Shown: positions 45,986 through 54,312 of the stretch, one piece after another | How the letters are laid out: each line of letters starts with the position of its first letter | How positions within the stretch are numbered: position 1 is the stretch's first letter | From: JAGVSR01 sp033765145 | GTDB lineage: Bacteria > Pseudomonadota > Alphaproteobacteria > Rhizobiales > Hyphomicrobiaceae | Length of the DNA stretch: 64,000 nt | Direction: 5' to 3' | Assembly: GCA_033765145.1 (NCBI GenBank) | Contig: JANRIH010000038.1 | Coordinates: 1-64,000, forward strand | The notes under the pieces: generated by a model | The model's input: only the letters and a program-made list of their open reading frames with translations | Told to the model about the DNA's origin: nothing | Databases searched by the model: none | Position numbers and translations under genes: made by a program

Positions 45986-46279
45986 ATGAAAATGACGAAC
46001 TCCCGCCGGACCCAGACGGCAAAGCAGCCCCATAACGCCTCTAAAGCCAGCCCGGCTCCGCTACTGGCCGACAAGCCGCGGCCCGGTGGAAAGCTAGGAG
46101 ACATCCTCGGTCGCATCGCTTCGAAGAACGGCGCCACCGCCGACGAACTGGTGGCCACGACGGGATGGCAAAGACATTCCGTTCTCGGTGCCCTGAGTCG
46201 GCTCAAATCCCGCGGCTTCGCAATCTTTCTCGAAGCAAAGGCCGAGCGTAAGGCCTATCGCCTTCGCTCGACGAGCTGA
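45986..46279 (+). CDS. DUF3489 protein
   Basis: A 97-residue basic protein with a disordered N-terminus and a C-terminal winged-helix-like DUF3489 domain (KLGDILGRIASKNGATADEL; GWQRHSVLGALSRLKSRGF). The family is nearly always found beside DUF2924 and large serine recombinase genes in alphaproteobacterial islands and probably binds DNA. It is 3 bp upstream of the DUF2924 gene. A second start two codons later is possible. Confidence 0.85.
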   Translation: MKMTNSRRTQTAKQPHNASKASPAPLLADKPRPGGKLGDILGRIASKNGATADELVATTGWQRHSVLGALSRLKSRGFAIFLEAKAERKAYRLRSTS

Positions 46280-46282
46280 GGC

Positions 46283-46804
46283 ATGCCGACCATGGATGTG
46301 AGTGGGACAACGTGTTCGGTCAGCGCGCACGAGCGCGCCGAATCCAAGTCCATCGAGGCCGAGTTGGCAGCTCTCGGGAACATGAATGCGCCGAACCTGC
46401 GAAAAGAATGGGCCCGGCTAAATCGGTCTCATCCGCCGAAAAAGCTCAGCCGCAAGTTGCTCCAGCTTGGCGTCGCCTGGAAGCTGCAAGAGCGGGCGTT
46501 CGGCGGCCTTTCCGCAGTGACCAAGCGCCAGATCGCCGATCTGGCCCAAGCGATGGAGGCGAAGGTGGACTTGACCAGGGCTCGCACCGTTCGTTTGAGG
46601 CAGGGAGCGCGCCTCATCCGCGAGTGGGACGGCGAGACACACGAGGTCCTGGTCGTCGCGGATGGGTTCCAATGGCGCGGCAGGACGTGGCGCTCCCTGT
46701 CCGTGATTGCACGTGAGATGACCGGCACGCACTGGTCGGGACCGCGCTTCTTCGGGATCAACCAGTCGAAGGCTGTGGGCTCAATTAGGGACGGAGACGA
46801 GTGA
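46283..46804 (+). CDS. DUF2924 protein
   Basis: A 173-residue basic protein of the DUF2924 family, with NLRKEWARLNRSHPPKKLSR, RLREGARLIREWDGETH-like and WRGRTWRSLSVIAREMTGTH blocks (the latter typical of the family). The C-terminal part reads like a DNA-binding or SAWADEE-like small domain, but the function is unknown. Its stop overlaps the GTG start of the recombinase, indicating coupled expression. The start could also be the Met at 46292. Confidence 0.87.
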   Translation: MPTMDVSGTTCSVSAHERAESKSIEAELAALGNMNAPNLRKEWARLNRSHPPKKLSRKLLQLGVAWKLQERAFGGLSAVTKRQIADLAQAMEAKVDLTRARTVRLRQGARLIREWDGETHEVLVVADGFQWRGRTWRSLSVIAREMTGTHWSGPRFFGINQSKAVGSIRDGDE

Positions 46805-48585
46805 CGCCGATGTCCCGGAAGTTCTCATCCGTCAGCGGCCCAAACGGCGCAGCGGTCATCCGCTGCGCCATCTACACGCGCAAGTCTTCGGAGGAGGGGT
46901 TGGACCAGGAGTTCAACTCGCTCGACGCCCAGCGCGAGGCATGCGAGGCTTACATCCGAAGCCAGAAGAGCGCCGGCTGGGTCGCACTGCCAGAGATGTA
47001 CGATGACGGTGGCATCTCGGGTGGCACCATGGATCGGCCTGCGTTGCAGCGCCTATTGGCTGACATCGCCGCCAGCCGAATCGATACGGTCCTCGTCTAT
47101 AAGGTCGACCGGCTCACGCGCTCACTGCGCGACTTTGCCAAGATTGTCGATGCCTTCGACGCCAAGAGCGTCTCGTTCGTCTCGGTGACGCAGCAGTTCA
47201 ACACGACCACGTCGATGGGCCGACTGACACTGAACATGCTGCTCTCGTTTGCTCAGTTCGAACGCGAGGTGACGGGGGAACGCATTCGCGACAAGATCGC
47301 GGCATCGAAGCAGAAGGGCATGTGGATGGGCGGTTTGCCGCCGCTTGGGTATGACGTTGCCGATCGCAAGCTGGTCGTAAACGCCACGGAGGCCGAAGTC
47401 GTCCGCCACATCTATCGCCGCTACACGGACTTGAAATCGGTGCACGCCCTCAAGCTGGAACTGGATGCATCCGGAATCGTCAGCAAGGCGCGACGGGACC
47501 GGAATGGCAATCCGACTGGTCGCGTGCCGATCGCCGTCGGCGCGCTCTATCACATTCTGCAGACCCGGTTGTACCGCGGTCAGGTCGTCCACAAGGGCAA
47601 GGCCTATCCGGGTCAGCACGACGCCATCATCGATCAGGTGCTGTGGGACGAAGTGCAGGCGATCCTCGCCGGCAACCGCATCGAGCGGGCGGTCCGCTCC
47701 AGAGCTGCTGACCCGAGTCTGCTCGCGGGGCTCGTCTACGATGCGAGTGGCGACCCCATGTCGCCGACGCATGCTGTTAAGACAAGGCGCGGGTATGGCG
47801 GGGCTGCCGCGCCAAATCAGAGGAGCACGCGGTACCGCTATTACGTCAGCCAGTCACTGATCAAGGGAGGCCGCGATAAGCCACCGGAGGGAGCCTCCCG
47901 GGTCCCGGCCGCTGATCTCGAGCGCCTCGTTGAGGAGAGGATCTGCTCCTTCGTCAAAGAACCCGCGATGATTCTGGATTTGGCAGGGACGACGACGGTT
48001 TCTACGCGCAAGGCGCTGATCGAGCGAGCGTCAGACTTCGTGCAACGTTGGCCCGGGTTCTCTCCATCCGAGAAGCGCGGCATCCTTGGCGCGTGCCTCT
48101 CTCGGGTCGAGGTCAGAGCCGAGACCGTTGAGATCGCCCTCCGCCCCCTGCGACTCCTTGATGTCATCCGTGGCAAGCAGGACCCTCGTTGGCCAGACGT
48201 GGTGGACACGAAGCCGACCACTGTCTTGACGGTTCCGGCGCGCGTTAAGCGGACCGGAATGGCGAACAAGCTGGTCATCGAGGGGCAAACCGAAATCGCG
48301 GGCAAGCCGGATCGCAGTTTGTTGCGACTGATCGCTCAGGCGCGGCACTTCAGCGATCTGGTCACGACCAGCAAAGGCCGGTCAATCAAGGATCTCGCTG
48401 TCGAGGCGGGGGTAAGCCCCTCCTACTTCACCCGCGTGTTCCGGCTGAGCTTCCTCGCGCCCGACATCACCAAGGCGATCCTCCAGGGACGCCATCCAGC
48501 CGAGTTCAGCGCGATCAAGCTCATGCGCGCCGGCCAGTTCGCACTGCGCTGGCCCGACCAGCGCCTTGAGTTCGGATTCGACTGA
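46801..48585 (+). CDS. Large serine recombinase
   Basis: A 594-residue site-specific recombinase. The resolvase-type catalytic domain has AIYTRKSSEEGLD, with the catalytic serine at about Ser29, then SLDAQREACEAY, VYKVDRLTRS and FEREVTGERIRDKI. A recombinase domain (PLGYDVADRKLVVN, IYRRYTD) and a zinc-ribbon/coiled region follow. The C-terminus has a helix-turn-helix-like block (SIKDLAVEAGVSPSYFTRVF). GTG 46801 is used as start because it overlaps the DUF2924 stop and has GGAG 4 nt upstream. It is the likely integrase or excisionase of the island. The conserved motifs are intact. Confidence 0.95.
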   Translation: MTPMSRKFSSVSGPNGAAVIRCAIYTRKSSEEGLDQEFNSLDAQREACEAYIRSQKSAGWVALPEMYDDGGISGGTMDRPALQRLLADIAASRIDTVLVYKVDRLTRSLRDFAKIVDAFDAKSVSFVSVTQQFNTTTSMGRLTLNMLLSFAQFEREVTGERIRDKIAASKQKGMWMGGLPPLGYDVADRKLVVNATEAEVVRHIYRRYTDLKSVHALKLELDASGIVSKARRDRNGNPTGRVPIAVGALYHILQTRLYRGQVVHKGKAYPGQHDAIIDQVLWDEVQAILAGNRIERAVRSRAADPSLLAGLVYDASGDPMSPTHAVKTRRGYGGAAAPNQRSTRYRYYVSQSLIKGGRDKPPEGASRVPAADLERLVEERICSFVKEPAMILDLAGTTTVSTRKALIERASDFVQRWPGFSPSEKRGILGACLSRVEVRAETVEIALRPLRLLDVIRGKQDPRWPDVVDTKPTTVLTVPARVKRTGMANKLVIEGQTEIAGKPDRSLLRLIAQARHFSDLVTTSKGRSIKDLAVEAGVSPSYFTRVFRLSFLAPDITKAILQGRHPAEFSAIKLMRAGQFALRWPDQRLEFGFD

Positions 48586-48842
48586 CCGCGCCAGTGTCTT
48601 TGAAGGGCCTCGTCACCCGCCACTAGGGACGGCGGCTTGCAGTTTACGGCAGCATCAAACAAGCAAATTGCCGGCCGCGCCCGCCGCCAACGGTACCACT
48701 CGAAAACCGATAGGAGACTTTGACCGGTACAGCGCCGCGAGAAGCGCACCAAAGTGGTCTCCGCGTCGGGCCGCGCTCTTCGGGACAGCGTAAGCCTCGG
48801 GAACTACGGACAGAGTTTGGCTTGCGCTGAAAATCGATAAAA

Positions 48843-48864
48843 AGTCTTCAGGATCAAGGACTTG
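48843..48864 (-). terminator. Probable tRNA-Ser terminator
   Basis: On the minus strand just after the tRNA 3' end, AAGTC-C-TT pairs with AAGACTT around a GATCCTG loop, giving a 7-bp stem with one bulged base, followed by TTTTT. It is a modest intrinsic terminator. Confidence 0.5.
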
Positions 48865-48865
48865 G

Positions 48866-48955
48866 TGGCGGAGAGGGAGGGATTCGAACCCCCGGTACGG
48901 TTGCCCGTACTCCGCATTTCGAGTGCGGCGCGATCGACCACTCTGCCACCTCTCC
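48866..48955 (-). tRNA. tRNA-Ser (anticodon CGA)
   Basis: A 90-nt class II tRNA with encoded CCA. The acceptor stem GGAGAGG pairs with CCTCTCC. The D-arm (GCAGAGTGGTCGATCGC), the anticodon loop ACTCGAAAT centred on CGA, a long variable arm (GTACGGGCAACCGTAC) and the GGTTCGAATCC T-arm are all present. The gene is intact and lies 280 bp beyond the serine recombinase, at the change from island to ordinary chromosome. It is a possible anchor of the island, although large serine recombinases do not usually target tRNA genes. Confidence 0.96.
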
Positions 48956-49083
48956 GGAAGCCATCGGACCGGGGTGACCCGGCGCCCATGCGTCGAAGCG
49001 CGTGCTTCTAAACGCTCGGACCCGTTCGCGCAATAGCCTCGCCAGCGTTTACCGGCGGGGTCCTTGAATGCCGTGGCGGGGCG

Positions 49084-50646
49084 TCAAACCGGGCGCAGGG
49101 GAACGGACGCATCGGGGGTCGTACCCGACCGGGGTGTTTCCAGCGGCGAGCGCCCTTCCCGAACCCTTTCGCGATAATCGGTCGCCAGCTCCGCTGCGAG
49201 CGCCGCTGCGAGCGTCGGCTTCCCGAAAACGAACCCTGAGGCGAGCGCCTTGGCAGGCAGGACTCGCTGCCCACCCAGCAGCAATTCACGCGCGAGACCG
49301 CCGCCGATGAGCCCGAGCAGCGCTGAGGGCACGACGAACACGGCGGGCCGACCGAGTGCCGCGCCAAGTGCACGAGCGAATGCAGCATTGCGAACAGGTG
49401 CTGGTGCTGTGGCGTTGACCGCGCCTTCGAGGCTTGGGTTTGCAATCGCGAAGACGATGAGGCGCACGAGGTCGGAGAGCGCGATCCAGCTCATCCACTG
49501 GCGGCCCGAGCCGAACGGGCCACCGAGTGCGAGATCGAACGCGGGCAACATACGCGCAAGCACGCCGCCGTCGCGCCCGAGCACAAGACCGATCCGTAGA
49601 TTGACGACTCGGAGCCCGAACTGCCTCCCGGCCCGCAACGCGGCGGCTTCGGTCGCAAGGCAACTCCGAACCGCGAACTCCTTCCGGCTGGCGCCGTCGT
49701 CGGCCTCCGTCAGCATCTCATCATCGCGGGTGCCATAACGGCCGACCGCGGACGCCTTGACGAGCACAGCGGGCTTCGCGTCGAGTCGCGCGACAAGCCG
49801 CTCGATGGCTCTTGCCGACCGGATGCGGGAGGCGACGATCGCGAAGCGGCGGCGCTTGGTCCATAGGCCACCGGCGACGGGTTCTCCCGCAAGGTCGACG
49901 ATTGCGTCGATCCGGGACTCTGCCGGGATTTCGTCGAGCGACGACACGATGCGCACCGGCGTCGCCAGTCGGGGCGCATTGGCCATCGTGCGGACGACGG
50001 CCGTCACGTCATGGCCCGCGGACGCGAGCGCTTCCACGAGCTGCTGCCCGACAAATCCAGTGCCGCCTGTCACGAGCACCGCGTTCCGGGCCGGCAGGAT
50101 GTCCGAGATTTCGACGGGATTTGGCACGACAAGGCGGCCGAGGCGACGCGACGTGGCGATGTCCCGCAGTCCGAACGCAACGACACCGATCGAGGCCAGG
50201 GTGAGCACCCACGAGCCCATTCCGTACGAGACGAGCGCGAAGCCCGTCGGCGCGGACGTCCAGTCGATGAGCGCCGGCGCGACGAGCGCCATGATGGCTC
50301 CGTAGTTGATGGCGAGCAGCGTGTGCAAGACGCGCTCCGTCGCCGGAAGTTTCCGCGTCAAGTCCTCCTCGACGAAATCGGCCAGCGTGATGACGATCTC
50401 GATCGCGAGCACGACGACGAGGAGCCAGGCCAGGAGGCCGTGCGGCTCCACCCAGGCGAAGACGGCGAAGAGAACGCCATAGAAAAAGTTTCGAGCTGCG
50501 TGGAGCTTCAGTTCATTGGCCGCGCCCGCGCGCCATGCGAGACGTTCGGTCAACTCGTGATGGAACACGACGTCGAACGCACCCATGAAAAGCTGGAACG
50601 AGACGAGGGTCCAGAGGAAGGGCGAGGACAGGATTTCCTGGGACAT
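49084..50646 (-). CDS. TIGR01777-family NAD-dependent epimerase with DoxX-like membrane domain
   Basis: A 520-residue fusion. The N-terminal ~160 residues hold four or five membrane helices of DoxX-like type (FYGVLFAVFAW; LLAWLLVVVLAIEIVIT; WVLTLASIGVVAFGL). From about residue 187 it is a short-chain epimerase of the TIGR01777/SDR39U1 group: VLVTGGTGFVGQQL near 192, VGRYG active-site motif near 303, and RIGLVLGRDGGVL. Substrate unknown. It follows the DUF4166 gene by 2 bp, in an operon led by a GbsR-type regulator. Confidence 0.88.
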   Translation of the reverse strand: MSQEILSSPFLWTLVSFQLFMGAFDVVFHHELTERLAWRAGAANELKLHAARNFFYGVLFAVFAWVEPHGLLAWLLVVVLAIEIVITLADFVEEDLTRKLPATERVLHTLLAINYGAIMALVAPALIDWTSAPTGFALVSYGMGSWVLTLASIGVVAFGLRDIATSRRLGRLVVPNPVEISDILPARNAVLVTGGTGFVGQQLVEALASAGHDVTAVVRTMANAPRLATPVRIVSSLDEIPAESRIDAIVDLAGEPVAGGLWTKRRRFAIVASRIRSARAIERLVARLDAKPAVLVKASAVGRYGTRDDEMLTEADDGASRKEFAVRSCLATEAAALRAGRQFGLRVVNLRIGLVLGRDGGVLARMLPAFDLALGGPFGSGRQWMSWIALSDLVRLIVFAIANPSLEGAVNATAPAPVRNAAFARALGAALGRPAVFVVPSALLGLIGGGLARELLLGGQRVLPAKALASGFVFGKPTLAAALAAELATDYRERVREGRSPLETPRSGTTPDASVPLRPV

Positions 50647-50648
50647 GG

Positions 50649-51320
50649 TCAGACCTCTCTGAAATACGCCACCTGACGAATGAGCTGGCCGAAGACCGGG
50701 TGGGTCAGCGTCAGCTCGAACAGGAATTCATCGCCGAGGTCGCGGTGGACGATGCGCATGGCCCCTGGCGCCAGCCATGAGGGCACGCGCCATCTCCAGC
50801 GACCGAGCGAGACGAAGTAGAACCGCGATGAGAAGACGAGCGCTCCTCGCTCCTCGCTGAGATCGAGGGCCATGCCGACGCCGTGGCCGACGTGCTCCTC
50901 GAGCCCGGTCGGGCCCGCGAAACGCTTCATCGAATGTACGACCTGGGGAAAGCGGCCAGCGCGCGCGTAGGTTCGCGTCCAGACTTGGCCAAGACCGCTT
51001 TCAGCATCCATGACGGAGACGCACGCCGCACCGATGGCGCCGGGCGTCTCGGGGAGCGGGCTGCCGATCATCTGCGCGACGACAGAGAGCAGGCGTCCCA
51101 AAGGCGAGAGCGTGGTTTCGGCGACGCGCCCGCGGTAGAGGATGGCTTCTCCAGGCCGGACGGCATGGGCGAAACGTCGTTGAACGGCCGCGGGGAGGCG
51201 GTGCCAGGCGTCTTCACCGAGGAGCTTCCGGAAGCGCTGCTCGGTGAGCAACTCGGCTTCCGGCGCCTGTTTGTCTGACACGCTTTCGCGCTCGATCACT
51301 CGGGCAGTGGCGGCACTCAT
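50649..51320 (-). CDS. DUF4166 protein
   Basis: A 223-residue protein of the DUF4166 family, with LPAAVQRRFAHAVRPGEAILYRG near the N-terminus and WRVPSWLAPGAMRIVHRDLGD near the C-terminus (quoted in pieces). ATG 51320 is chosen because longer in-frame reading covers the opposite-frame regulator gene. DUF4166 is often linked to or fused with saccharopine dehydrogenase-like or epimerase genes; here the epimerase is next door. Enzymatic role unknown. Confidence 0.82.
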   Translation of the reverse strand: MSAATARVIERESVSDKQAPEAELLTEQRFRKLLGEDAWHRLPAAVQRRFAHAVRPGEAILYRGRVAETTLSPLGRLLSVVAQMIGSPLPETPGAIGAACVSVMDAESGLGQVWTRTYARAGRFPQVVHSMKRFAGPTGLEEHVGHGVGMALDLSEERGALVFSSRFYFVSLGRWRWRVPSWLAPGAMRIVHRDLGDEFLFELTLTHPVFGQLIRQVAYFREV

Positions 51321-51364
51321 GACACGCAACTCTTTCGATTGGCCGAAGCGCCTCGAAATCGCGC

Positions 51365-51922
51365 TCAGCTCTTTCTCGGTTTGTCCTTCGCGGGCTTGCC
51401 GACGAAGCGCGCGATGGCGCCGCCCATCTTCATGAGACGTGACAAGACCGGCGCCGGGAGGCGCATGATCTCGTCGAAGGACCGGTCGACGGCTTCCATG
51501 AACTCGAGCATCGCGCCGAGGCGCTTCCTGGCCGCGGGAGCGATGCGTCCATCCCGCTCCGCCTCGGCGGCGCAGCCGCGCAAGAGCTCGAGCGTCGGAT
51601 CGAGTTCGCGCGCCTTGCGGCCCTCGGCAATACGACGGACCATTTCGAACATGTCGGCTTCGGCCTCGAAGTAGTCGCGCCGGTCGCCGAGGACATGCAC
51701 GCGCTTCACGAGCGTCCAGCCCTGCAGCTCCTTCAACGACGTGGAGACATTGGAGCGCGCGATAGCGAGGCGCTCGGCGATCTCCTCGGCCGTCATGGGA
51801 CGGTCCGTGATGAAGAGGAGTGCATGGATCTGCGCGACGGAGCGATTGACGCCCCATTTGTCGCCCATCTCGCCCCAGTGGAGCACAAACCGCTCCAGCG
51901 CGGGCGGAAGCACTTTTTCCAT
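51365..51922 (-). CDS. GbsR/MarR-family transcriptional regulator
   Basis: A 185-residue winged-helix protein. The helix-turn-helix region is MTAEEIAERLAIARSNVSTS near residue 48-67, with the wing at HVLGDRRDYFEAE. The C-terminal half is helical. The ATG at 51922 lies inside a 40-bp palindrome; two upstream in-frame ATGs at 51940 and 51958 also lie inside it. GbsR regulators sense choline-type ligands in Bacillus, but many have unknown ligands. It heads the operon with DUF4166 and the epimerase and probably represses its own promoter. Confidence 0.85.
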   Translation of the reverse strand: MEKVLPPALERFVLHWGEMGDKWGVNRSVAQIHALLFITDRPMTAEEIAERLAIARSNVSTSLKELQGWTLVKRVHVLGDRRDYFEAEADMFEMVRRIAEGRKARELDPTLELLRGCAAEAERDGRIAPAARKRLGAMLEFMEAVDRSFDEIMRLPAPVLSRLMKMGGAIARFVGKPAKDKPRKS

Positions 51923-51959
51923 GTCAGATATTTCTGTCATGACAGAAATATCTGACATG
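51920..51959. promoter_or_regulatory. 40-bp perfect palindrome, probable GbsR operator
   Basis: The left half CATGTCAGATATTTCTGTCA is the exact reverse complement of the right half. It contains four TGTCA/TGACA half-sites, i.e. two 18-bp imperfect dyads back to back. It covers the -10 of the regulator promoter and all three candidate start codons. Confidence 0.85.
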
Positions 51960-51975
51960 TCTGTCCAGAAGTCAA
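51947..51975 (-). promoter_or_regulatory. Promoter of the GbsR operon
   Basis: TTGACT (51975-51970), a 17-bp spacer, then GATATT (51952-51947). The predicted start of transcription falls at or next to the ATG at 51940, so the transcript may be leaderless if that codon is used. The -10 lies inside the palindrome, which would block polymerase when the regulator is bound. Confidence 0.6.
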
Positions 51976-52202
51976 GAGGCGTACGCGAGGCCGCGCAAGG
52001 CGGCTCTTCGAAAGCGCGCCGCTCAAGATTGATCTCGGAAAACGGATCACCGAAGGGCAAAATATATTGTCCCGGCCGTCTCGAAACCTGCTCTCCGACC
52101 CAGCGTAAATCGGAGCATCACGCGTGGACACGACTGCGTGTCCAGCGGGTAGAGCCTTCGAACCACGAGGCACTTCAACCCAACTTCAGGGAGCGACACG
52201 TC

Positions 52203-52757
52203 ATGTCCAAATTCCTCAAAGCTGCGCTCATCGCCACGGCCGTCGCCATCGCCGCACCGGCGTTCGCGAAAAATCCGATGGTCGGCGGGCAAGAAATGTT
52301 CCCGACGAAAACGATCGTCGAGAATGCCGTCAATTCCGCCGATCACACGACGCTCGTCACGGCGGTGAAGGCCGCGGGCCTCGTCGACACGCTGATGGGC
52401 AAGGGACCGTTCACGGTTTTCGCGCCGGTCAACTCGGCCTTTGCGTCGCTGCCGTCGGGAACGGTCGAGACGCTTCTGAAGCCCGAGAACAAGGACAAAC
52501 TGACGGGCGTCCTGACCTATCACGTCGTCGCCGGCCGCATCACGGGCCAGGACCTCAAGTCCTGGATCAAGAAGGGCAAGGGCGCCTATGAACTGAAGAC
52601 GGTCGCGGGCGGCACGCTCGTCGCCCGGATGAATGGTCCCGCCAATGTCTCGCTCACGGACGAGAGCGGCAACTCGGCCAACATCGCGATCTACGACGTC
52701 ATGCAGTCGAACGGCGTCATCCACTCGATCGACCGCGTGCTTCTGCCGAAGGGCTGA
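52203..52757 (+). CDS. Fasciclin-domain secreted protein 1
   Basis: A 184-residue protein with a signal peptide at about residues 1-20 (FLKAALIATAVAIAAPAFA, cleavage after AFA). One FAS1 domain follows: TLVTAVKAAGLVDTLMGKGPF, VFAPVNSAFASLP and LTYHVVAGRI, ending with IYDVMQSNGVIHSIDRVLLP. FAS1 proteins mediate adhesion or periplasmic binding. It is 40% or so alike to the next fasciclin gene by eye. The ATG at 52203 is the natural start for the signal peptide; a longer in-frame reading overlaps the regulator region. Confidence 0.92.
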   Translation: MSKFLKAALIATAVAIAAPAFAKNPMVGGQEMFPTKTIVENAVNSADHTTLVTAVKAAGLVDTLMGKGPFTVFAPVNSAFASLPSGTVETLLKPENKDKLTGVLTYHVVAGRITGQDLKSWIKKGKGAYELKTVAGGTLVARMNGPANVSLTDESGNSANIAIYDVMQSNGVIHSIDRVLLPKG

Positions 52758-52794
52758 TCAAACATTATCATTCAGATAATGGTTCAAGTGCATG

Positions 52795-52821
52795 CGACCC
52801 CGGCGGCTTCCGCCGGGGTCG
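52795..52821 (+). terminator. GC-rich hairpin after first fasciclin gene
   Basis: CGACCCCGGCGG pairs perfectly with CCGCCGGGGTCG around a CTT loop (12-bp stem). No T-run follows, so it is a stabilising or Rho-assisted 3' hairpin rather than a classical intrinsic terminator. Confidence 0.5.
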
Positions 52822-53056
52822 TCTGCGGAGCGACCGTGCGGCGATCCACTGCGGCGAGATCATGACAGATCACTTGTGCTCGAAAAAGAAAGCCCGCTCC
52901 CCGCGCCGGTCCAGGCGTGAGCCTGTCGCGTTCTTCTCGCTGTCGGCAGGCGATTGATGGCCTGCAGACGCGCATGTGACGTGCGCCAAGGAACATGAGC
53001 CCCTGGCTCACATCACAATGAGCGCAATTCAACGCGAGACATCGAGGTTTCCAAAC

Positions 53057-53539
53057 ATGAAGTTTCTGTCAGCAATGATCATGGCCGGCGCACTGGCGCT
53101 TTCGATCGGCGCCGCGCGCGCTGAATCGAAGGACATCGTCGACACGGCCGCTGGTGCCGGCAAGTTCAACACGCTGGTCGCAGCCGTGAAGGCCGCTGGT
53201 CTCGTCGACACGCTGAAGGGCCCTGGTCCGTTCACCGTCTTCGCACCGACCGATGAAGCGTTCGCAAAGTTGCCGAAGGGCACGGTCGAAGATCTCCTCA
53301 AGCCTGAGAACAAGGCCAAGCTGACCGCGATCCTCACCTATCACGTTGTGCCGGGCAAGGTGATGGCCGCTGACATCGCCGGCAAGAAGATGGGTGCCAA
53401 GACCGTGCAGGGCAGCGAAATCGCTGTCGACGCTACCAAGGACGTGATGGTCGATAATGCGAAGGTCGTCACCGCCGACGTCGCGGCCTCGAATGGCGTG
53501 ATCCACATCATCGACACGGTCGTTATGCCGAAGATGTAA
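53057..53539 (+). CDS. Fasciclin-domain secreted protein 2
   Basis: A 160-residue protein with a signal peptide (residues 1-22, ending AARA) and one FAS1 domain with FNTLVAAVKAAGLVDTLKGP, VFAPTDEAFAKLP, LTYHVVPGKVMAADI and SNGVIHIIDTVVMP. It is a paralogue of the upstream gene, 299 bp away on the same strand, with its own terminator. Role: probable periplasmic or surface adhesion protein. Confidence 0.93.
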   Translation: MKFLSAMIMAGALALSIGAARAESKDIVDTAAGAGKFNTLVAAVKAAGLVDTLKGPGPFTVFAPTDEAFAKLPKGTVEDLLKPENKAKLTAILTYHVVPGKVMAADIAGKKMGAKTVQGSEIAVDATKDVMVDNAKVVTADVAASNGVIHIIDTVVMPKM

Positions 53540-53576
53540 GGGTGTCTCCGATCCCTTATGTCCGTCTTTCACTCGG

Positions 53577-53610
53577 CCCGGCGCATTGCAAAGTGCGCCG
53601 GGTCATTTTT
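53577..53610 (+). terminator. Intrinsic terminator after second fasciclin gene
   Basis: CCCGGCGCA and TGCGCCGGG form a 9-bp stem with an 8-nt loop, followed by TCATTTTT. It ends 71 bp after the stop codon. Confidence 0.75.
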
Positions 53611-53675
53611 CGGACGCTCGACTGCGTGCATCGCAGATCATTGATAGCGGCCCGAGCGTATTGACGTCCGAGCGA

Positions 53676-53948
53676 TCAAGCCGGATCCGCGGTGAGTTCT
53701 CGCGACATTTCGTGTTGCTCCCATTCCGCGAGACGACGCGGCGTTGCGACAAAGGCGTCGTGTCCGTGCATGACGAGACCAAGCCCCCAGGCCAAGCCGA
53801 TCCAGGGAGCCCAGAGGCCCGGACCGACCAGCGCATCGCAGATCGCGAGCAAAAGCATTGCCGGAACAAAGACGAGAACGTGCACATAGAAACGCCGGAT
53901 GGCCGCAAATTCCTTCGCGGCCCGGCGCTGATGGATCGTATCGAACAT
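53676..53948 (-). CDS. 2TM-domain membrane protein
   Basis: A 90-residue protein with two membrane helices: about residues 20-38 (RRFYVHVLVFVPAMLLLAI) and 44-60 (GLWAPWIGLAWGLGLVMHG), followed by the HDAFVATPRRLAEWEQHEM tail. This is the 2TM family (short HXX(F/W) motif: HVLVF and HGHDAF). It is often linked to sensory histidine kinases or stands alone. The start at 53948 is chosen because the longer in-frame reading adds non-protein-like sequence. Confidence 0.72.
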   Translation of the reverse strand: MFDTIHQRRAAKEFAAIRRFYVHVLVFVPAMLLLAICDALVGPGLWAPWIGLAWGLGLVMHGHDAFVATPRRLAEWEQHEMSRELTADPA

Positions 53949-54126
53949 GAGACGCACCCCGCGCTGTTGAACACAGCCGGACATCGCCTGATGCGGCGCT
54001 CCGACCTGGCGCCACCTTGCCTGCCGAGTTGCTGGTGCCGCTGTTCCGCTGGGAACACCGGGCCCATCGGAGACGGCTATCGCGGGCAAGTGGAAGCGCC
54101 TGACCTGCTGCAAACCCGCTATTCGA

Positions 54127-54155
54127 TTGACTTTCAGAACTCTCTCGACGATAAG
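54127..54155 (+). promoter_or_regulatory. Probable rplU-rpmA promoter
   Basis: TTGACT at 54127-54132, a 17-bp spacer and GATAAG at 54150-54155. It would give a ~150-nt leader before rplU. Confidence 0.55.
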
Positions 54156-54212
54156 CGGCCAACCGCGGTGGCCGTATGGCTCGTCCGCGGCAAAAGCGCT
54201 GCCCGAGGCACT

Positions 54213-54230
54213 GGTTGGCTTTCGCCAACC
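54213..54230 (+). promoter_or_regulatory. Hairpin in the L21 leader
   Basis: GGTTGGC-TTTC-GCCAACC, a 7-bp stem with 4-nt loop in the leader of the ribosomal protein transcript. It is followed by CTCTGAAAG, not a T-run, so it could be an L21-type autoregulatory structure or just a stable leader stem. Confidence 0.35.
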
Positions 54231-54312
54231 CTCTGAAAGTTCGCGGTTTTCCGCGACGCCACAGGGCGCGGTCTAGAACCCAGGCGCTCAACGAGCGCGA
54301 AAGTGAGGCTCC

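Larger units (their letters stand above)
53949..54312. other. Leader and promoter region of rplU
   Basis: No gene is seen in these 364 bp. The region holds a candidate promoter (54127-54155), a small hairpin at 54213-54230 and an AGTGAGGC ribosome-binding area before rplU. In-frame ORFs here have no protein-like features. Confidence 0.5.

Noticed and set aside
48566..48793. 75-codon ORF between recombinase and tRNA-Ser
   Set aside because: It starts inside the recombinase 3' end and is low-complexity basic/proline-rich sequence without protein-like pattern.
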